Source: Paratrimastix pyriformis (Eukaryota > Preaxostyla > Paratrimastigidae). From it: a DNA stretch of 41,980 nucleotides. Location of the stretch: contig JAPMOS010000247.1 in assembly GCA_027972325.1 (NCBI GenBank), forward strand, positions 1 to 41,980, in the 5' to 3' direction. Below are positions 19,425 to 30,889 of this stretch, one piece after another (positions within the stretch are counted from its first letter, which is position 1; each line of letters opens with the position of its first letter). The position numbers were made by a program, and so were the translations under genes. A model generated the notes under the pieces. It was not told where the DNA came from, did not search any database, and worked only from the letters and a program-made list of their open reading frames with translations.

Positions 19425-20965
19425 TTACTGCTCGCCGGCGCCGCCCGACTGCGCCTGCTGGCGCCCGCCGGCGGAGCCGTTGTTGCCGCCACCATTGTCG
19501 AAGCGGCGCCGCTGCGGGAAGCTGCGCTGCTGGCGCTGGGCAAAGTCGTTGAACCGGTCGCCGCCTCGGCCAAACCCGCCGCCATAGCTGCGCCCGCCGA
19601 AGCCGCCGCGGCCACCCGACGAGCGGAAGTCGCGATCGCGGCCCCGCCCATGCGACGCCCGCCAGCCTGGCCGCCGCGTTGCTGCTGCTGCTGGCCGGGC
19701 AGGGCGCGCATGCCCTGAGCGAGGCGGATGGCGAAGTCGAGCTGCTGGAGGTTCTGGCCCGTGGCGACCTCGGGAGCGGTGCGGACATACTCGTACATGC
19801 GGGCCACGTCGGGGGCAAGTGCTGTGTGCACCCAGGCGAGCCGCTTGCGGTCCACGATGGCGGAGGCAATGGAGCGAGCAAAGCAAGAGAGGGCGGCGCG
19901 CAAGTCCTCCTCGGTGCAGGGCAGGCGCGCCAGCCGCTCAAGGTTGAGCGATTCCCGGTGAAGGCGCTGGAGAAAGCGGAATTCAGCCCTGGACTCGCGG
20001 GCAAGGCCCGTGACGGAGCCGAGCTGGGGAAAGTCGCTGGGCACGGCAACGCCCCGGACAAATGCCCGGGCGCGCTCCAGTGCGAGCCTGTCAGAGGCCT
20101 CGCGGTCGCCAGGCTGCTGCTGCGGGTCGGCTGCGTGCCGGAGCTCATCCTCGTCGCCGGCGGCGGCAGCGTCGTCCTCGTCCGCAAATTCGCCCTCGGC
20201 ACCAGCGGCATCATCGTCGCCGCTGGGCGGGTCGGCCTCCCCCGGAAAGGGACCGGGAGCAGCCCGGGCGAGCCGCCGGAAGGCTGCGGCGGCTGGGACT
20301 TGGTTGGACGGGACGATGGTGGCAGTGGCCTGGTCGGGCCGAAAAAACGAGAGCGGAGCAGGCTCATCCGCGGCCGGCACGGCGGCGGCACCACCGGCAC
20401 CCGGGGGGGCACCAGCAGCACCGCGGGCAGCAAGGCCGGCCTCCTGAGCGGAAGGCAAGGCCGCGGAGGCAGCAGCTGCGGCCACGAGCAAGGCCCGCTG
20501 CTGCTCGAGAAAGTCCCCAGCGAGGCCTCCATCACGCGCCGGATGTAGAGGTCGAGGCCTTCCTGGGGCTGGGGGGTGACGGCAGAGTGATTCTGCAGGG
20601 CCGGGGTGGGCACAGGGGGCGCGGGGGGCAGCGGGACGGTCCCCTCGGGCCCGCTCTGGGCGGCACCGTCGTCGTCGAGGTCCTGGGATGGTAGCGGAGC
20701 GGTCGAGGCCGGACGCAGCCTGCGCAGCGGAAGCAGCCTTGTGGACAGCCGCAGCCGCCTGTAGGGCCTGCGCCGGGCTTGCCGGGCCACCGGGAGCCGC
20801 CCCGGACACGCGGGCATCCGTAACCATCAGCCGGTCCAAGAAGGTCGAGCCCGGGCCGCGGGTGCCCCTTCCCGCCGAAACGGCACTCGAAGAGCCACTC
20901 GAAGAGCCGTTGGGGGTCGGATTGGGTGTCCCAGGAGTTGGAACCTTGATGTTGATCTTGGGCAT
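19425..20965 (-). pseudogene. Gag-like protein, family 2 DIRS (copy D)
   Basis: Same layout as in copy C but reaching the C-terminus: the Arg/Gly/Phe tail, a Gln/Arg-rich segment (FAQRQQRSFPQRRRF), then Gly/Asn/Ser-rich residues and a TAA at 19427-19425. MPKINIKVPTPG at 20965 is the start left after 5' truncation. Copies C and E add an in-frame upstream MASTHRLQ. A nucleocapsid-like role is inferred from its position before RT and from the RGG-like tail. Confidence 0.7.
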
Positions 20966-20988
20966 CGGAGGGTCTTGAAGTCGATGAG

Positions 20989-21670
20989 TGAGTCGACAGC
21001 CGAAGTCGAGGCAGGATAGGTGCTATATCTCCTTGCTATCCATCGTAAGACTCAGGATAGCAGCCGACAGCCTCCGTCTTCGGCAGTCTAGGTGCTATAT
21101 CTCCTTGTTCTTCATGATAAACACCACACAATGCAGAAAAGTCACAAGTCAAACCCAGGTGAAAGCACTTGGAAACATCTCAAAAAAAAGTGTCCTGGGT
21201 GGAGAACCGGTCAGGATGGACATGGGTCGACCGGTGGTCGATAGGGTTGGTTCGACCGAAAAAACCAATCCTAAAATTAAAATCGTATGGTCACGACGGG
21301 CAGCGTGTCCAATACGCGTCCATAAATCACAACAAAAATCGGAGAGAGAGGTCAAAGGGAGCCAAGAACATCGGGCGAAAAGAAAAAATTTAACACGCAT
21401 CGGAAGGGGTGAGATTCGGGGTTAACGGCCCGAGATTCGGCAAATCTCCGATCTCCGAAAACCGTTAAGGTGATTGCGGGCCAACGGTCCATGATCGAAC
21501 CGTGAAGTGACCCCGATTTGGGCTCCGGAAGGGGTCCCAAGAGAGGGTAAAAAAGCACGGATGTCGAAATCACAACAGGGCAAAAGTTGAAAAATGAGAT
21601 CTGAAATTTCCCGCCCAATTCCAGGACTTAAGGGGCGCCCCGGACCAGCACAGTGCCTTCGTTTTTTCGT
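20989..21670. repeat. Tandem L-type and R-type ends plus ITR between copies D and E
   Basis: An L-type end (20989-21035) is followed by an R-type end (21036-21100) and the common terminal repeat (to about 21670). The words AGGTGCTATATCTCCTTG occur at the end of both. This is the head-to-head junction of minus-strand copy D and plus-strand copy E. Confidence 0.8.
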
Positions 21671-23912
21671 GGTGAACACCCGTTTTTCAAGGACTACCGA
21701 CCGAACAACAACGAAACTCTACTCCAATGGCCTCTACTCATCGACTTCAAGACCCTCCGATGCCCAAGATCAACATCAAGGTTCCAACTCCTGGGACACC
21801 CAATCCGACCCCCAACGGCTCTTCGAGTGGCTCTTCGAGTGCCGTTTCGGCGGGAAGGGCACTCGCGGCCCGGGCTCGACCTTCTTGGACCGGCTGATGG
21901 TTACGGATGCCCGCGTGTCAGGGGCGGCTCCCGGTGGCCCGGCAAGCCCGGCGCAGGCCCTACAGGCGGCTGCGGCTGTCCACAAGGCTGCTTCCGCTGC
22001 GCAGGCCGCGTCCGGCCTGGCCACCGCGACCGCTCCGCTACCATCCCAGGACCTCGACGACGACGGTGCCGCCCAGAGCGGGCCCGAGGGGACCGTCCCG
22101 CTGCCCCCGCGCCCCCTGTGCCCACCCCGGCCCTCCTGCAGAATCACTCTGCCGTCACTCCCCAGCCCCAGGAAGGCCTCGACCTCTACATCCGGCGCGT
22201 GATGGAGGCCTCGCTGGGGACTTTCTCGAGCAGCAGCGGGCCTTGCTCGTGGCCGCAGCTGCTGCCTCCGCGGCCTTGCCTTCCGCCCAGGAGGCCGGCC
22301 TTGCTGCCCGCGGTGCTGCTGGTGCCCCCGGGTGCCGGTGGTGCCGCCGCCGTGCCGGCCGCGGATGAGCCTGCTCCGCTCTCGTTTTTCGGCCCGACCA
22401 GGCCACTGCAACCAACGTCCCGTCCAACCAAGTCCCAGCCGCCGCAGCCTTCCGGCGGCTCGCCCGGGCTGCTCCCGGTCCCTTTCCGGGGGAGGCCGAC
22501 CCGCCCAGCGGCGACGATGATGCCGCCGGTGCCGAGGGCGAATTTGCGGACGAGGACGACGCTGCCGCCGCCGGCGACGAGGATGAGCTCCGGCACGCAG
22601 CCGACCCGCAGCAGCAGCCTGGCGACCGCGAGGCCTCTGACAGGCTCGCACTGGAGCGCGCCCGGGCATTTGTCCGGGGCGTTGCCGTGCCCAGCGACTT
22701 TCCCCAGCTCGGCTCCGTCACGGGCCTTGCCCGCGAGTCCAGGGCTGAATTCCGCTTTCTCCAGCGCCTTCACCGGGAATCGCTCAACCTTGAGCGGCTG
22801 GCGCGCCTGCCCTGCACCGAGGAGGACTTGCGCGCCGCCCTCTCTTGCTTTGCTCGCTCCATCGCCTCGGCCATCGTGGACCGCAAGCGGCTCGCCTGGG
22901 TGCACACGGCACTTGCCCCCGACGTGGCCCGCATGTACGAGTATGTCCGCACCGCTCCCGAGGTCGCCACGGGCCAGAACCTCCAGCAGCTCGACTTCGC
23001 CATCCGCCTCGCTCAGGGCATGCGCGCCCTGCCCGGCCAGCAGCAGCAGCAACGCGGCGGCCAGGCTGGCGGGCGTCGCATGGGCGGGGGCCGGGATCGC
23101 GGCGGGAACGACTTCCGCTCGTCGGGTGGCCGCGGCGGCTTCGGCGGGCGCAGCTATGGCGGCGGGTTTGGCCGAGGCGGCGACCGGTTCAACGACTTTG
23201 CCCAGCGCCAGCAGCGCAGCTTCCCGCAGCGGCGCCGCTTCGACAATGGTGGCGGCAACAACGGCTCCGCCGGCGGGCGCCAGCAGGCGCAGTCGGGCGG
23301 CGCCGGCGAGCAGTAACGGCGCGCAGAGCCCGCGCGCCGCGGCAGCAACGGGGTCCGCCATCATCTCCACCATCACCGCCGCCCTCCCCGCTGCCGCCAC
23401 GGTGCGACCATCCCCCGCTCTCGGGCCGGCCGCATCTCCACCACCACCACCACCACCAGCTCGCTTCAGCACTGGGCGTCCCTCCCTCCCGCCCTTCCGG
23501 GCCTTCTGGGAGGAGCATTTCCACTGCCCCGCCGCGTGCACAACTGGCTCCTGCACGGCTTCCGCATCCCGCTCCTCTGCAAGCCGTGCCGCTCCCATTT
23601 GCCCAACTACGTGCACCCCGAGCATGCCTCCTTCGTCGACCAGGAGGTGGCTCGCCTCCTCGAGACGGGCGCGATCCGACCCGTCAGGCGCCGCCGCACA
23701 ACATCTCCCCGCTGACGTGCGCGCCCAAGAAGAACGGCAAGTTGAGGCTGTGCATCGACATGCGCTTCGTCAACCCTTCGTCCAGGCGCCGGCCTTCAAG
23801 CTGGAGACCGGACCACGCTGGAAGCCCTGCTGCGCGACGGGGACTACATCTCGACGGCGGACCTCTAGAGGGCTACCATCACCTGCGCATTCACCCCGAC
23901 GACCAGCAGGCT
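21036..23912 (+). mobile_element. DIRS-type retrotransposon, family 2, copy E (5' part)
   Basis: Plus-strand order is R-type end, terminal repeat, leader, Gag (21727-23316), then the first part of RT with the His-encoding repeat at 23437-23458. It stops near 23912 within the RT, soon after the segment matching [10 protein letters not shown]. It is very similar to copies C and D. It is broken and truncated. Confidence 0.8.
21727..23316 (+). pseudogene. Gag-like protein, family 2 DIRS (copy E)
   Basis: Starts MASTHRLQDPPMPKI and ends with the Gly/Asn/Gln-rich tail and TAA at 23314-23316. The frame is interrupted a few times. The second half (from about 22687) is one open stretch with the helical block and the RGG-like tail. 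Confidence 0.7.
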
Positions 23913-24025
23913 TTCAAAGATTGATCGCATCGGCCTCGGCCGGCCGACTGGCCACGATGAGTCGCCGAAGCTCCGCGGGCACGAGGGCCCCGGAGTACTC
24001 GCAGAGGGCCTGAGAAACTTGGTAC
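23913..24025. other. Mosaic of family 1 and family 2 pieces
   Basis: Short blocks alternate here. One matches family 1 spacer (compare 2158-2175 and 2213-2232). The others match antisense family 2 RT (compare 18630-18665 and 18690-18745). No block exceeds about 45 bases. Confidence 0.6.
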
Positions 24026-24104
24026 CAGGTCGCGCAAAAATCAGGAAAAATACAGGGGGCGAAGCCTCAGGAAGAACCCCGGGGGACGAAGTGCCTTCCA
24101 TTCA

Positions 24105-24595
24105 CTTCTTCCCCCCTCCGCAGCAGACTCCTCAGCGGAGCTCTTGCCACGGGCAGAAGAGGCGGCCGAAAAGAACCGGCCGCCACGGCCACGGCCACGG
24201 CCACGGCCACGAGTAGCACCCCGAGACCATCCTCGGGTCGCGCCTCGAACAACAGAGCCTCCCGCGTCCGCGCGACGAGACCCAATGTCCACTGCGGCCG
24301 CGGTGGGTGTTGGAAACCACCCTCGACCCATCTTCCAGAGTGAAGAGGCGCGTAGCGGCCTTGGGGTGATCGTAGCCCTGCTTGGTCAGACGCCGGTTGG
24401 CGTTGTAGACCGAGAGTTCCTTGCCCGGGTCCAGCGCGAGGGCTGTGTGCGGGCGAGTGTGGTGGTGTTGTGACAGAGGGGGGAAGGTAACATTGTCTCC
24501 CCTCCCCACCCTTTGCTCCTCAAAATGGCAGGAAGAGCAAAGGTGGTGTCGGCAGGCTCAGGAGGTGGTGAGGCAGTGGGGCTGTAAGCCATGTG
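24105..24595 (-). pseudogene. RG-rich ORF of family 1 DIRS (copy B, broken)
   Basis: Counterpart of 2365-2877, with the same Pro/Thr-rich start, the VYNANRRLTKQGYDHP segment, the Arg-Gly tract and the acidic tail. This copy is broken. The two copies are otherwise close. Confidence 0.6.
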
Positions 24596-24626
24596 GTGCT
24601 CCACGCCACCAGGGAGGCGGGTGGGT

Positions 24627-24737
24627 AGGGGTTTGGGAAGAAGAGTCTCGATGATTCCTCGCTTCAGCCTCGGAGCCTCGGCGAACGAGTAATCAATCTC
24701 GACGACCTTCATCTTCCCAAACCCCAGGAAAATAGAC
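24627..24737. repeat. Internal complementary region (ICR), family 1 copy B
   Basis: Same imperfect palindrome as at 2903-3020, slightly shorter on its left side. Confidence 0.75.
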
Positions 24738-24789
24738 AGCATGCCAAAGGAATCACACTGCCTCCCAACTCGTGCCTGCCAAAGGGGGA

Positions 24790-26121
24790 ACCCCTAGGGG
24801 TCCCCTTGTCAGGTTCAGCGGCCCCGACATTTCATGAGGTTTGCCACTGAACCGACCCGCCAACAGTGCCTCGTCGAAGCGATCCGTGACTCCTTCCACT
24901 GTGCGACCATAGTGCATTTGGTAGGTGCTGGACCTGGAGCTCCAACGATACCTGGTCAGAATCTGTGGCAGTGGAATGCCCAGTGCAGCGGCTTTCGACG
25001 GGGCGGCTGAGCGAATTGAATGGGCACCCCACTGCAGGGGAATGCCTGCCACCGTCATCGTCGAACGCACGCAGTTCCGGATCCAGTCTGCCGAGATGGC
25101 TTTGCCCACCCTGCACTTCACTGAATTATCCCGTGGAAAGACAAAGAAGGTGTCCGACACTGCCTGACCCGCAACCGCTGGTTCCGTCGGCCGCTTGGTC
25201 AGCCACTGTTTCATGGCGCAGTGTAGGCACAGTGGGTTGTCGGGAGCCCCGACCACCTGGACCCATCGAATCTTGGTGTTGTGTGTCTCCTTCGGACACA
25301 CCTTCAGCCGAACTGAGTGCTCCCACCCCGGCTGGCCGAACTCAAAGCGTGAGTCGGAAAAGAGATCGAGGTTGTGTCCATGACCCTCAACCCCGCGATC
25401 TCCAACAAGCTGGCGACTTTACCAATGAGCCGATTTTGGTCAAGGGTCGCATTGTCAGCCCATTCCCCTCGAGCAATTTCAAGAGGTCTGCTAGGTCCCA
25501 GATCGGACCGAGGTCTTTGCCCCAGCCGGTTTGTCCTTCCCGATGCCGGTGACGACTTGTTTCACCAGTTTGCCTTCCGGTGATAGAGGGTGGCCACTCA
25601 TGGTGAAGTACATGGACAGTGCTGAGCGACGTGCCCCTGCCGAGCCCGAGCTGAGGTCCCTCTCCATGGCCTCATCCGCAATGAACGAGGCGACCTGGAC
25701 CTCGTTCTGGTCGGTCGCCTCCGTGATCGGAGCCAGGTCTTTGAGCGCGCACCACTCTTCATAGCGGCGAATGATGTGTGAGTATTTCTTCGAGGTTTCT
25801 CTGCCAATGACCTCTGAATGAAATAACCTGCCGCTGCCGACAGCTCCGGATGCTTAGGGGCCCAAGCAGGAGCCTCATCTGAGAGCTTTTCCGGGCTGTG
25901 GGTGTGGGTGTCGCGCGTCCTGGGGCAGGACCTTTCTTGCCCGGGCGGAACAGAGTTCCGTCCACGGGTGTCCCCGCGGCGTTCTGGGCATCACAGGCCC
26001 CGCTCGTGGGTGCTTCCGACCGACCCGGGGTTTGTCACACAGGACTCCGGGTGGTGCGTCATGGGAGTGGGGTGGTGGTGCTCTTTGAGCGCAGAGACGC
26101 TGCCAGCTCGGCTAAGGTCAT
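24790..26121 (-). pseudogene. Tyrosine recombinase, family 1 DIRS (copy B)
   Basis: Near-identical to the copy A recombinase, with the same N-terminal linker, core-binding domain, GAHSIRS box and RYRWSS tail. The catalytic half (25301 to about 24790) is one open stretch. The copy carries a few breaks further upstream. Confidence 0.75.
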
Positions 26122-26173
26122 GTCCTCTCCCGAGTCTGCGTCGACGTCTACAGTTCCCTGTCCCACTGTGGGA

Positions 26174-28657
26174 TCAGGGGCTCGTTGCTCCCCACCAGGC
26201 CTCCGGGTCGTCGAAGATCCGGGCTGGACCCATGGGGTGCAGCTGTCGGTCCTGGAACTTCCGGACGAGGGTGAGATCCGGATTGGTGAGTGTCTGCCAA
26301 CCCCACTCGAGGTGTGCCCTGGCTTGCCGGACTGGGTCCCCCGACACCTGTGTCACGCAACACTCCCAGTGTGGGGGCCCAATTCCCTTGAGGTTGCGTG
26401 TCGTGCCTGCCAGGAATGTGTTCTCCTGCCGCGGTAAGGTCAGGGGTGGTGCCACTGCCATGTGCAGCATCACTGGCCACCACGGTGCCGATGTCCACAC
26501 CGGGGTGAGGAGAAGAGCCTCCCCCCGCTGCTCCCTCAACCGTTCCAAGACTCTGAGGATGAGCGAGAACGGTGGGTTTATCCACGGCACTTCTGAGGCT
26601 AGGTTCTGCCGGAAGAAGTCCACTCCCGCCGCTCCCGGTTCCTTGACCAAGGACCAGAACCGGGGGCACAGGTGGTTTCGCGCCGATGCAAAGGCGTCCA
26701 CCGTCGGTTTCGTCCTGAGTTTCACCACCGCCCTGAAGAGGGCTGGGTGGAGCTGGTAATCTTCGGCGTCGACCCACCGCGAGAGCCTGTCCGCTCTCAC
26801 GTTGTCGATGCCGTGAATGTGCTCTGTGGTGAGGGTGATCCGGTGTGTCTGACAGAACTCCCAGAGTTTTCTCAACCGGGTGTTGAGCTGCTGACTCTGT
26901 GACTTGAGTCTGCCGACTGACCACACGACAGACGAATTGTCCGAGAACCAAAGTACGGACTTGCCCGTGACCTGTTCCCGGAACAGGTGGAGTGACCTGA
27001 TGCCCGCTTCCAATTCGAGCGGGTTTATCGAGCTGATGTCCTGCAGGTCCGTCACTCTCCACAACTCGTGTGCTGGGATGCCCTGCTCGATGCTCTGTGC
27101 CGGAGTCCTCAGCACTGCCCCCCAGCCCATCTCGGCTGCATCCGTGGTCAGGATCAGCTCTGCTGGTGGGGTCCGAAGTGGGGTGCTGGTGGGGTACTGT
27201 GCATGTTCCCACCACTCCAAGTCCCTGTGTGACTCCTCCGAAAGGGTCACCAGTGCGTGCCATCCCCCCTGCGCCTTGATCGCCGTGGACAGGTCGATGT
27301 TCAGGTTGCGCAGGTACAAGCAGGCCGGGCGAATCGTCTCCCTGCATGACGACATGAACCCGATCACCGCTGCCAATGATTTGGCTTTGATGGTGGTGCA
27401 CTGTTGGGTGTTGTGCGCCATCTCTCTCACCTTCTGTGCCTTCTCGGGTGGGAGTGAGAGTGTCATCGCTCGAGTGTCGAGGACAAACCCCAGGAACTCC
27501 AGCATTTGAACTGGTTCCACTTGGGTTTTGTCCCAGCTGATCTCGAACCCGAGTGAGAGGAGGTGACGAAGGAGTGCCAGTGTATGCAGTTTGGTCTCCT
27601 GTGGTGACCTGCCCAACACCAGTAGGTCGTCGATGTAGTGGACTACCAAGATGCCGTGTCTTCGGGCTTCCTTGATTGCCACTCTCATGGTCTTCGTAAA
27701 GATTCTGGGAGCCACATTCAGGCCAAATGGGAGGGCTTGGAAGCGATATTCCGTGCCCTCCCATTCGACTCCCAGGTATTTCCGGTGAGGTGGAAAGATC
27801 GGGATGTGAAAGTACGCATGCTTGAGGTCGATCTTGGTGGCCCACATCATGGGCTCCACCACGGCCCTCACCGTCTTCCACCCCTCCATTTTGAAGGAGG
27901 GGCAGAAGATGAAGTGATTCAAGGCGGTGAGGTCCAGGATCAACCTCCATTTCCCGCCGGGCTTGGGCCGCCCAAAATGGGAGATCTCATCCCTTTGTCC
28001 GACCCCCTGGATCGTTTTCAGTGCCGATATCCCAAGGTACTCCTGGACCACCGCCTCCAAGCCCAGTTTCTCCTCCCCCACCAAGTGGTAAGGGTCCCGG
28101 GACCACGTCCCCGGGTTGGGTGGGGGTCCCTTGAACGGGATGTGAAACCCTTCCGATACCACCTGTGCCACTTCCCGAGGTGGTCTGAGGGCCAACCACT
28201 CCTCCCGGTGCCGAGCCAGCCTGCCTGCCAGTGGTCCCCGAGGTGGGTGCTGTGCCAGCAGCCGCAGTTTGGCCTGCTCCCGGTCCCATTGAGGGTCCAG
28301 TCCGAGAAGGGGTAGTCCCTCCCCCCAGGGGTTGGGACTGTCCCTCCCCGAGCTGAGCCCCTTGGGCCGTGTTATGGGGTGAGGCAGAGTTTCCCCTGAG
28401 GGGTGGGGGTGAGTGGGTTCCCGAGTTGGGTGCCTGCCCTCCCGGGACTTGGCACCCTCCTCCGGTCCCGTGACGGGGTTGTGGGGGAGAGCGGGAACAA
28501 GACGGGGCGTAGAGGTGAGGGAGTGCATGACGGGTGGTGCAGGTGTGCTGGACAGACTGCTGCCGCCCTCCCTTGCTCTGGTCCCACTCCCGGGCCAGGT
28601 AGGTCTTGCCCTGCCATTTGATCTGGCCGTTTTGGGGGTTACTTTTATCGGCGCCAC
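26174..28657 (-). CDS. RT/RNase H polyprotein, family 1 DIRS (copy B)
   Basis: A single open frame of 827 residues. The N-terminal 160 residues are Pro-rich linker. RT spans about residues 170-400, with PGGKWRLILDLTALN, motif A (TKIDLKHAYFHI, about residue 276), LPFGLNVAPRIF, and catalytic YIDD at about 341-344. RNase H follows with TTDAAEMGWG (about 505), FSDNSSVVWSVG (about 571) and IDNVRADRLSR. The DIRS-typical VDAFASARNHLCPRFWS and PWINPPFSLI blocks close the protein. It copies element RNA into DNA. The recombinase frame overlaps its 3' region. It looks whole in this copy. Confidence 0.9.
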   Translation of the reverse strand: MAPIKVTPKTARSNGRARPTWPGSGTRAREGGSSLSSTPAPPVMHSLTSTPRLVPALPHNPVTGPEEGAKSREGRHPTREPTHPHPSGETLPHPITRPKGLSSGRDSPNPWGEGLPLLGLDPQWDREQAKLRLLAQHPPRGPLAGRLARHREEWLALRPPREVAQVVSEGFHIPFKGPPPNPGTWSRDPYHLVGEEKLGLEAVVQEYLGISALKTIQGVGQRDEISHFGRPKPGGKWRLILDLTALNHFIFCPSFKMEGWKTVRAVVEPMMWATKIDLKHAYFHIPIFPPHRKYLGVEWEGTEYRFQALPFGLNVAPRIFTKTMRVAIKEARRHGILVVHYIDDLLVLGRSPQETKLHTLALLRHLLSLGFEISWDKTQVEPVQMLEFLGFVLDTRAMTLSLPPEKAQKVREMAHNTQQCTTIKAKSLAAVIGFMSSCRETIRPACLYLRNLNIDLSTAIKAQGGWHALVTLSEESHRDLEWWEHAQYPTSTPLRTPPAELILTTDAAEMGWGAVLRTPAQSIEQGIPAHELWRVTDLQDISSINPLELEAGIRSLHLFREQVTGKSVLWFSDNSSVVWSVGRLKSQSQQLNTRLRKLWEFCQTHRITLTTEHIHGIDNVRADRLSRWVDAEDYQLHPALFRAVVKLRTKPTVDAFASARNHLCPRFWSLVKEPGAAGVDFFRQNLASEVPWINPPFSLILRVLERLREQRGEALLLTPVWTSAPWWPVMLHMAVAPPLTLPRQENTFLAGTTRNLKGIGPPHWECCVTQVSGDPVRQARAHLEWGWQTLTNPDLTLVRKFQDRQLHPMGPARIFDDPEAWWGATSP

Positions 28658-28659
28658 CC

Positions 28660-30686
28660 CCAGGGGCGCCTATTCCCCCCCCACCCCCGCACCCGTACCG
28701 GAGGGGTGGTGGGGACGCGAGTCGCTGCCTCCGCCACTGAGGTGCATGAGCTTCACCGCCAACGCTAGCGGAACGTGTGAGTGGGTGTTTCCGGGACCCT
28801 GCCTCGCAGACCTCCCGCGTGTCCCCGCATTGGGGAGTGTGACCGCCTCTGACTGTGTATCGGTCCGTCTCGGGTTCACAAACCCTCGCCCAAGGTCGGC
28901 GGATCCTTCTCGCCGGTCTCTGTGTAGCCCCCCACGTTCGGGACCTCCTTGGGTGACGCTCGCCCCGCTGAGGTGACGACGCTAACCTGGGGTGTGAGTT
29001 GCTGTTCCGAGTCCCCAACCTCGCAGACCTCCATGAGGGTTTCAGGTTTGCCCGATGAGATCGCCTCCGCATGTCCTTCCGTCAGCACCGTGTGCTGCCC
29101 CTCTTCGGGGTCTCTCCGGTGAGTGCCTGCCTCACCTGGGGTAATGTCCTCGCGCGGAGGGTTCCGGTGGGTAGTGTTCCCATGCCGCGAGTCTCCCTGG
29201 GTGATGTTCCTCCATCGACCCGTCAGAGCCTGGACTGGACCCCAGGCCCGCCCCGACTGCCCCACGGGCTTTGTTGCCTTGTCCTGCTCTGAGTGTGAGA
29301 GACTGTGCGGTAGGGCTCATACAGACTGCCTCTCCGAGTGCTGGCGACGACGCCTGCGAGGGTGTGATCACCGGTGCTGATACGTCCGGTGCCGGTGGAA
29401 CTGGTGCAGAAGTTGTTTCCAGTTTAGCCACGGTTGTGCCGAGTGGAACACCACAAGGACTGGCTTCCCGGACCAAAGACTGATGAGTATCGAGTATTTC
29501 AGCATTGTGCGGTGCGAGTTGGTGAGCAGCAGACCCTTCACCTTTTTCTTCTTGTTGATTGTAACGTGTCTCTTGGCAAGACAACGCCACGGAGCGAGGA
29601 AAAAGGAGGGCTGCACCCGAATTGAATGCCAATGAGCCTTCTGTGACCCCAGTTGGTTGTGGGCTCTGTGATGATAAGGCCAACGAGGTTGGTCGAAAAG
29701 CGTGCGCCAACGGAGGACCCGAGGGCAGACAAAATTCTGGGGACAGAAAGTGGGTTTTCTTGCGCCGTCTTGACTTTGGAATAACCCAGAGGTAGTCCGT
29801 GCTGTTTGACTTGGTGTTTTGGGAGTGCCCGTGTCCACACCCAGTGTGGCAGAGGAGGCCATGGGCAGACCCGGGTTTAGTGGCTTTTTCCTGGCCTCGG
29901 TGGCCGTCGTGGCTTTGTTCTTCAAAGCCTCCAGCTCGCTGGCCTCGATGATGCAGGCCTCGGGCATCTTCGTCCCGTCCTCCAGCCGGCACAGTGGGCG
30001 CCACTCGCTCCGGCGGAGGTCGCTAAGGGTCCTCGTCGTTTTCCCTTGAGGCATCCAGAGCCAGGATGCCAAGGTTTCGAGCGGCCTCGAATGAGAGCTC
30101 AGACGGCGATGATGCCGTCGAAAGGTTGGCGAGTGCCACCAGAGTCTGTAGAGGGCGCATAGCGGAGAACACCCTGCTGTAGCCCGAGCCAGCGCACTGT
30201 CCCGTTGAGTCGCCGCCTTCCGCAGGTCTGGATCAATGAGGCAAAGTTGGGAAACGCGCGGCCGACGTGAACAACGCGAGCGAATTCCTCTTGTGTCGGT
30301 GCTTCGTGTTGAAGACGATTGAATTGCAGCCCCAGCATCTGCAAAGTCTGTGCTTCTCTTTCTGGTAAGGTTGGAGGAGTCACCACCTTTTTGTAGGGGC
30401 CTCCTTCGCAAAGATGTCCGGTAACTTGGCCGTTGGTTTGAAATAGATCTGTTGGAGAGTATCGAAGTAGTATTGTCCGACTTCCTCTTGATCTTGATCG
30501 CTTTCATCTTCTTTCCTTCAGGATTTGTTGCACCCAACAGAGAGCTGTCACCCTCCGCTCCAGTGTCGCCTTCAGGGTCAGGAGGTTGGGTTTGGGGCCA
30601 GGGTTGGCCGGATGTTCAGGGTCAAGGGCGGGCCCCTGCTGCTGGGTCTGTTGTTGTGGTGTTGCTTGTTGATCTGCTTGATCCAT
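28660..30686 (-). pseudogene. Gag-like region, family 1 DIRS (copy B)
   Basis: The likely start is MDQADQQATPQQQTQQQ at 30686, a Gln-rich head. A helical stretch at about 30377-30160 (FARVVHVGRAFPNFASLIQ) could be capsid-like. The rest is Pro/Ser/Arg-rich. Reading frame is lost several times. The 3' part (about 29285-29505) recurs at 34427-34640. Confidence 0.5.
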
Positions 30687-30715
30687 TCTTTGCCCAATAG
30701 GGATGCGTCTTGAAG

Positions 30716-30889
30716 CGTGCGAAACGCAAAGGGCAGGGTACACTATCCGTGTCAGCTGACATGGATTTTCTTTCTATTTGTGGTCAGTGCCGTTTTTGCG
30801 TTGCCTGACGTGATGTCTATTTTCCTGGGGTTTGGGAAGATGAAGGTCGTCGAGATTGATTACTCGTTCGCCGAGGCTCCGAGGCTGAA
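30716..30889 (-). repeat. Family 1 terminal repeat (copy B end)
   Basis: The inner part is the reverse complement of 1930-2048. The outer part (30833-30889, ending GAGGCTCCGAGGCTGAA) matches only the right half of the ICR. The two termini of the family therefore have different outer extensions. Confidence 0.75.

Larger units (their letters stand above)
15004..20988 (-). mobile_element. DIRS-type retrotransposon, family 2, copy D (nearly complete)
   Basis: In minus-strand order it has Gag (20965-19425), RT/RNase H, tyrosine recombinase (to 16051), a 200-base 3' region, the ICR (15846-15747) and an inverted terminal repeat ending with the L-type end at 15004. The 5' terminal repeat is missing: the leader stops at 20988 against another L-type end. 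Copy D is close to copies C and E and more distant from copy F. It carries a few breaks of frame, so it is probably inactive but young. Confidence 0.85.
24026..30889 (-). mobile_element. DIRS-type retrotransposon, family 1, copy B
   Basis: In minus-strand order it has a terminal repeat ending at 30889, a Gag region (30686 to about 28660), a long RT/RNase H frame (28657-26174), a tyrosine recombinase (about 26121-24790), an ICR (24737-24627), and a remnant of the RG-rich ORF. The 3' terminal repeat is lost at the mosaic near 24026. The right end abuts a family 2 RT fragment at 30890. Apart from Gag and the 3' end it is well preserved and looks recent. Confidence 0.85.
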
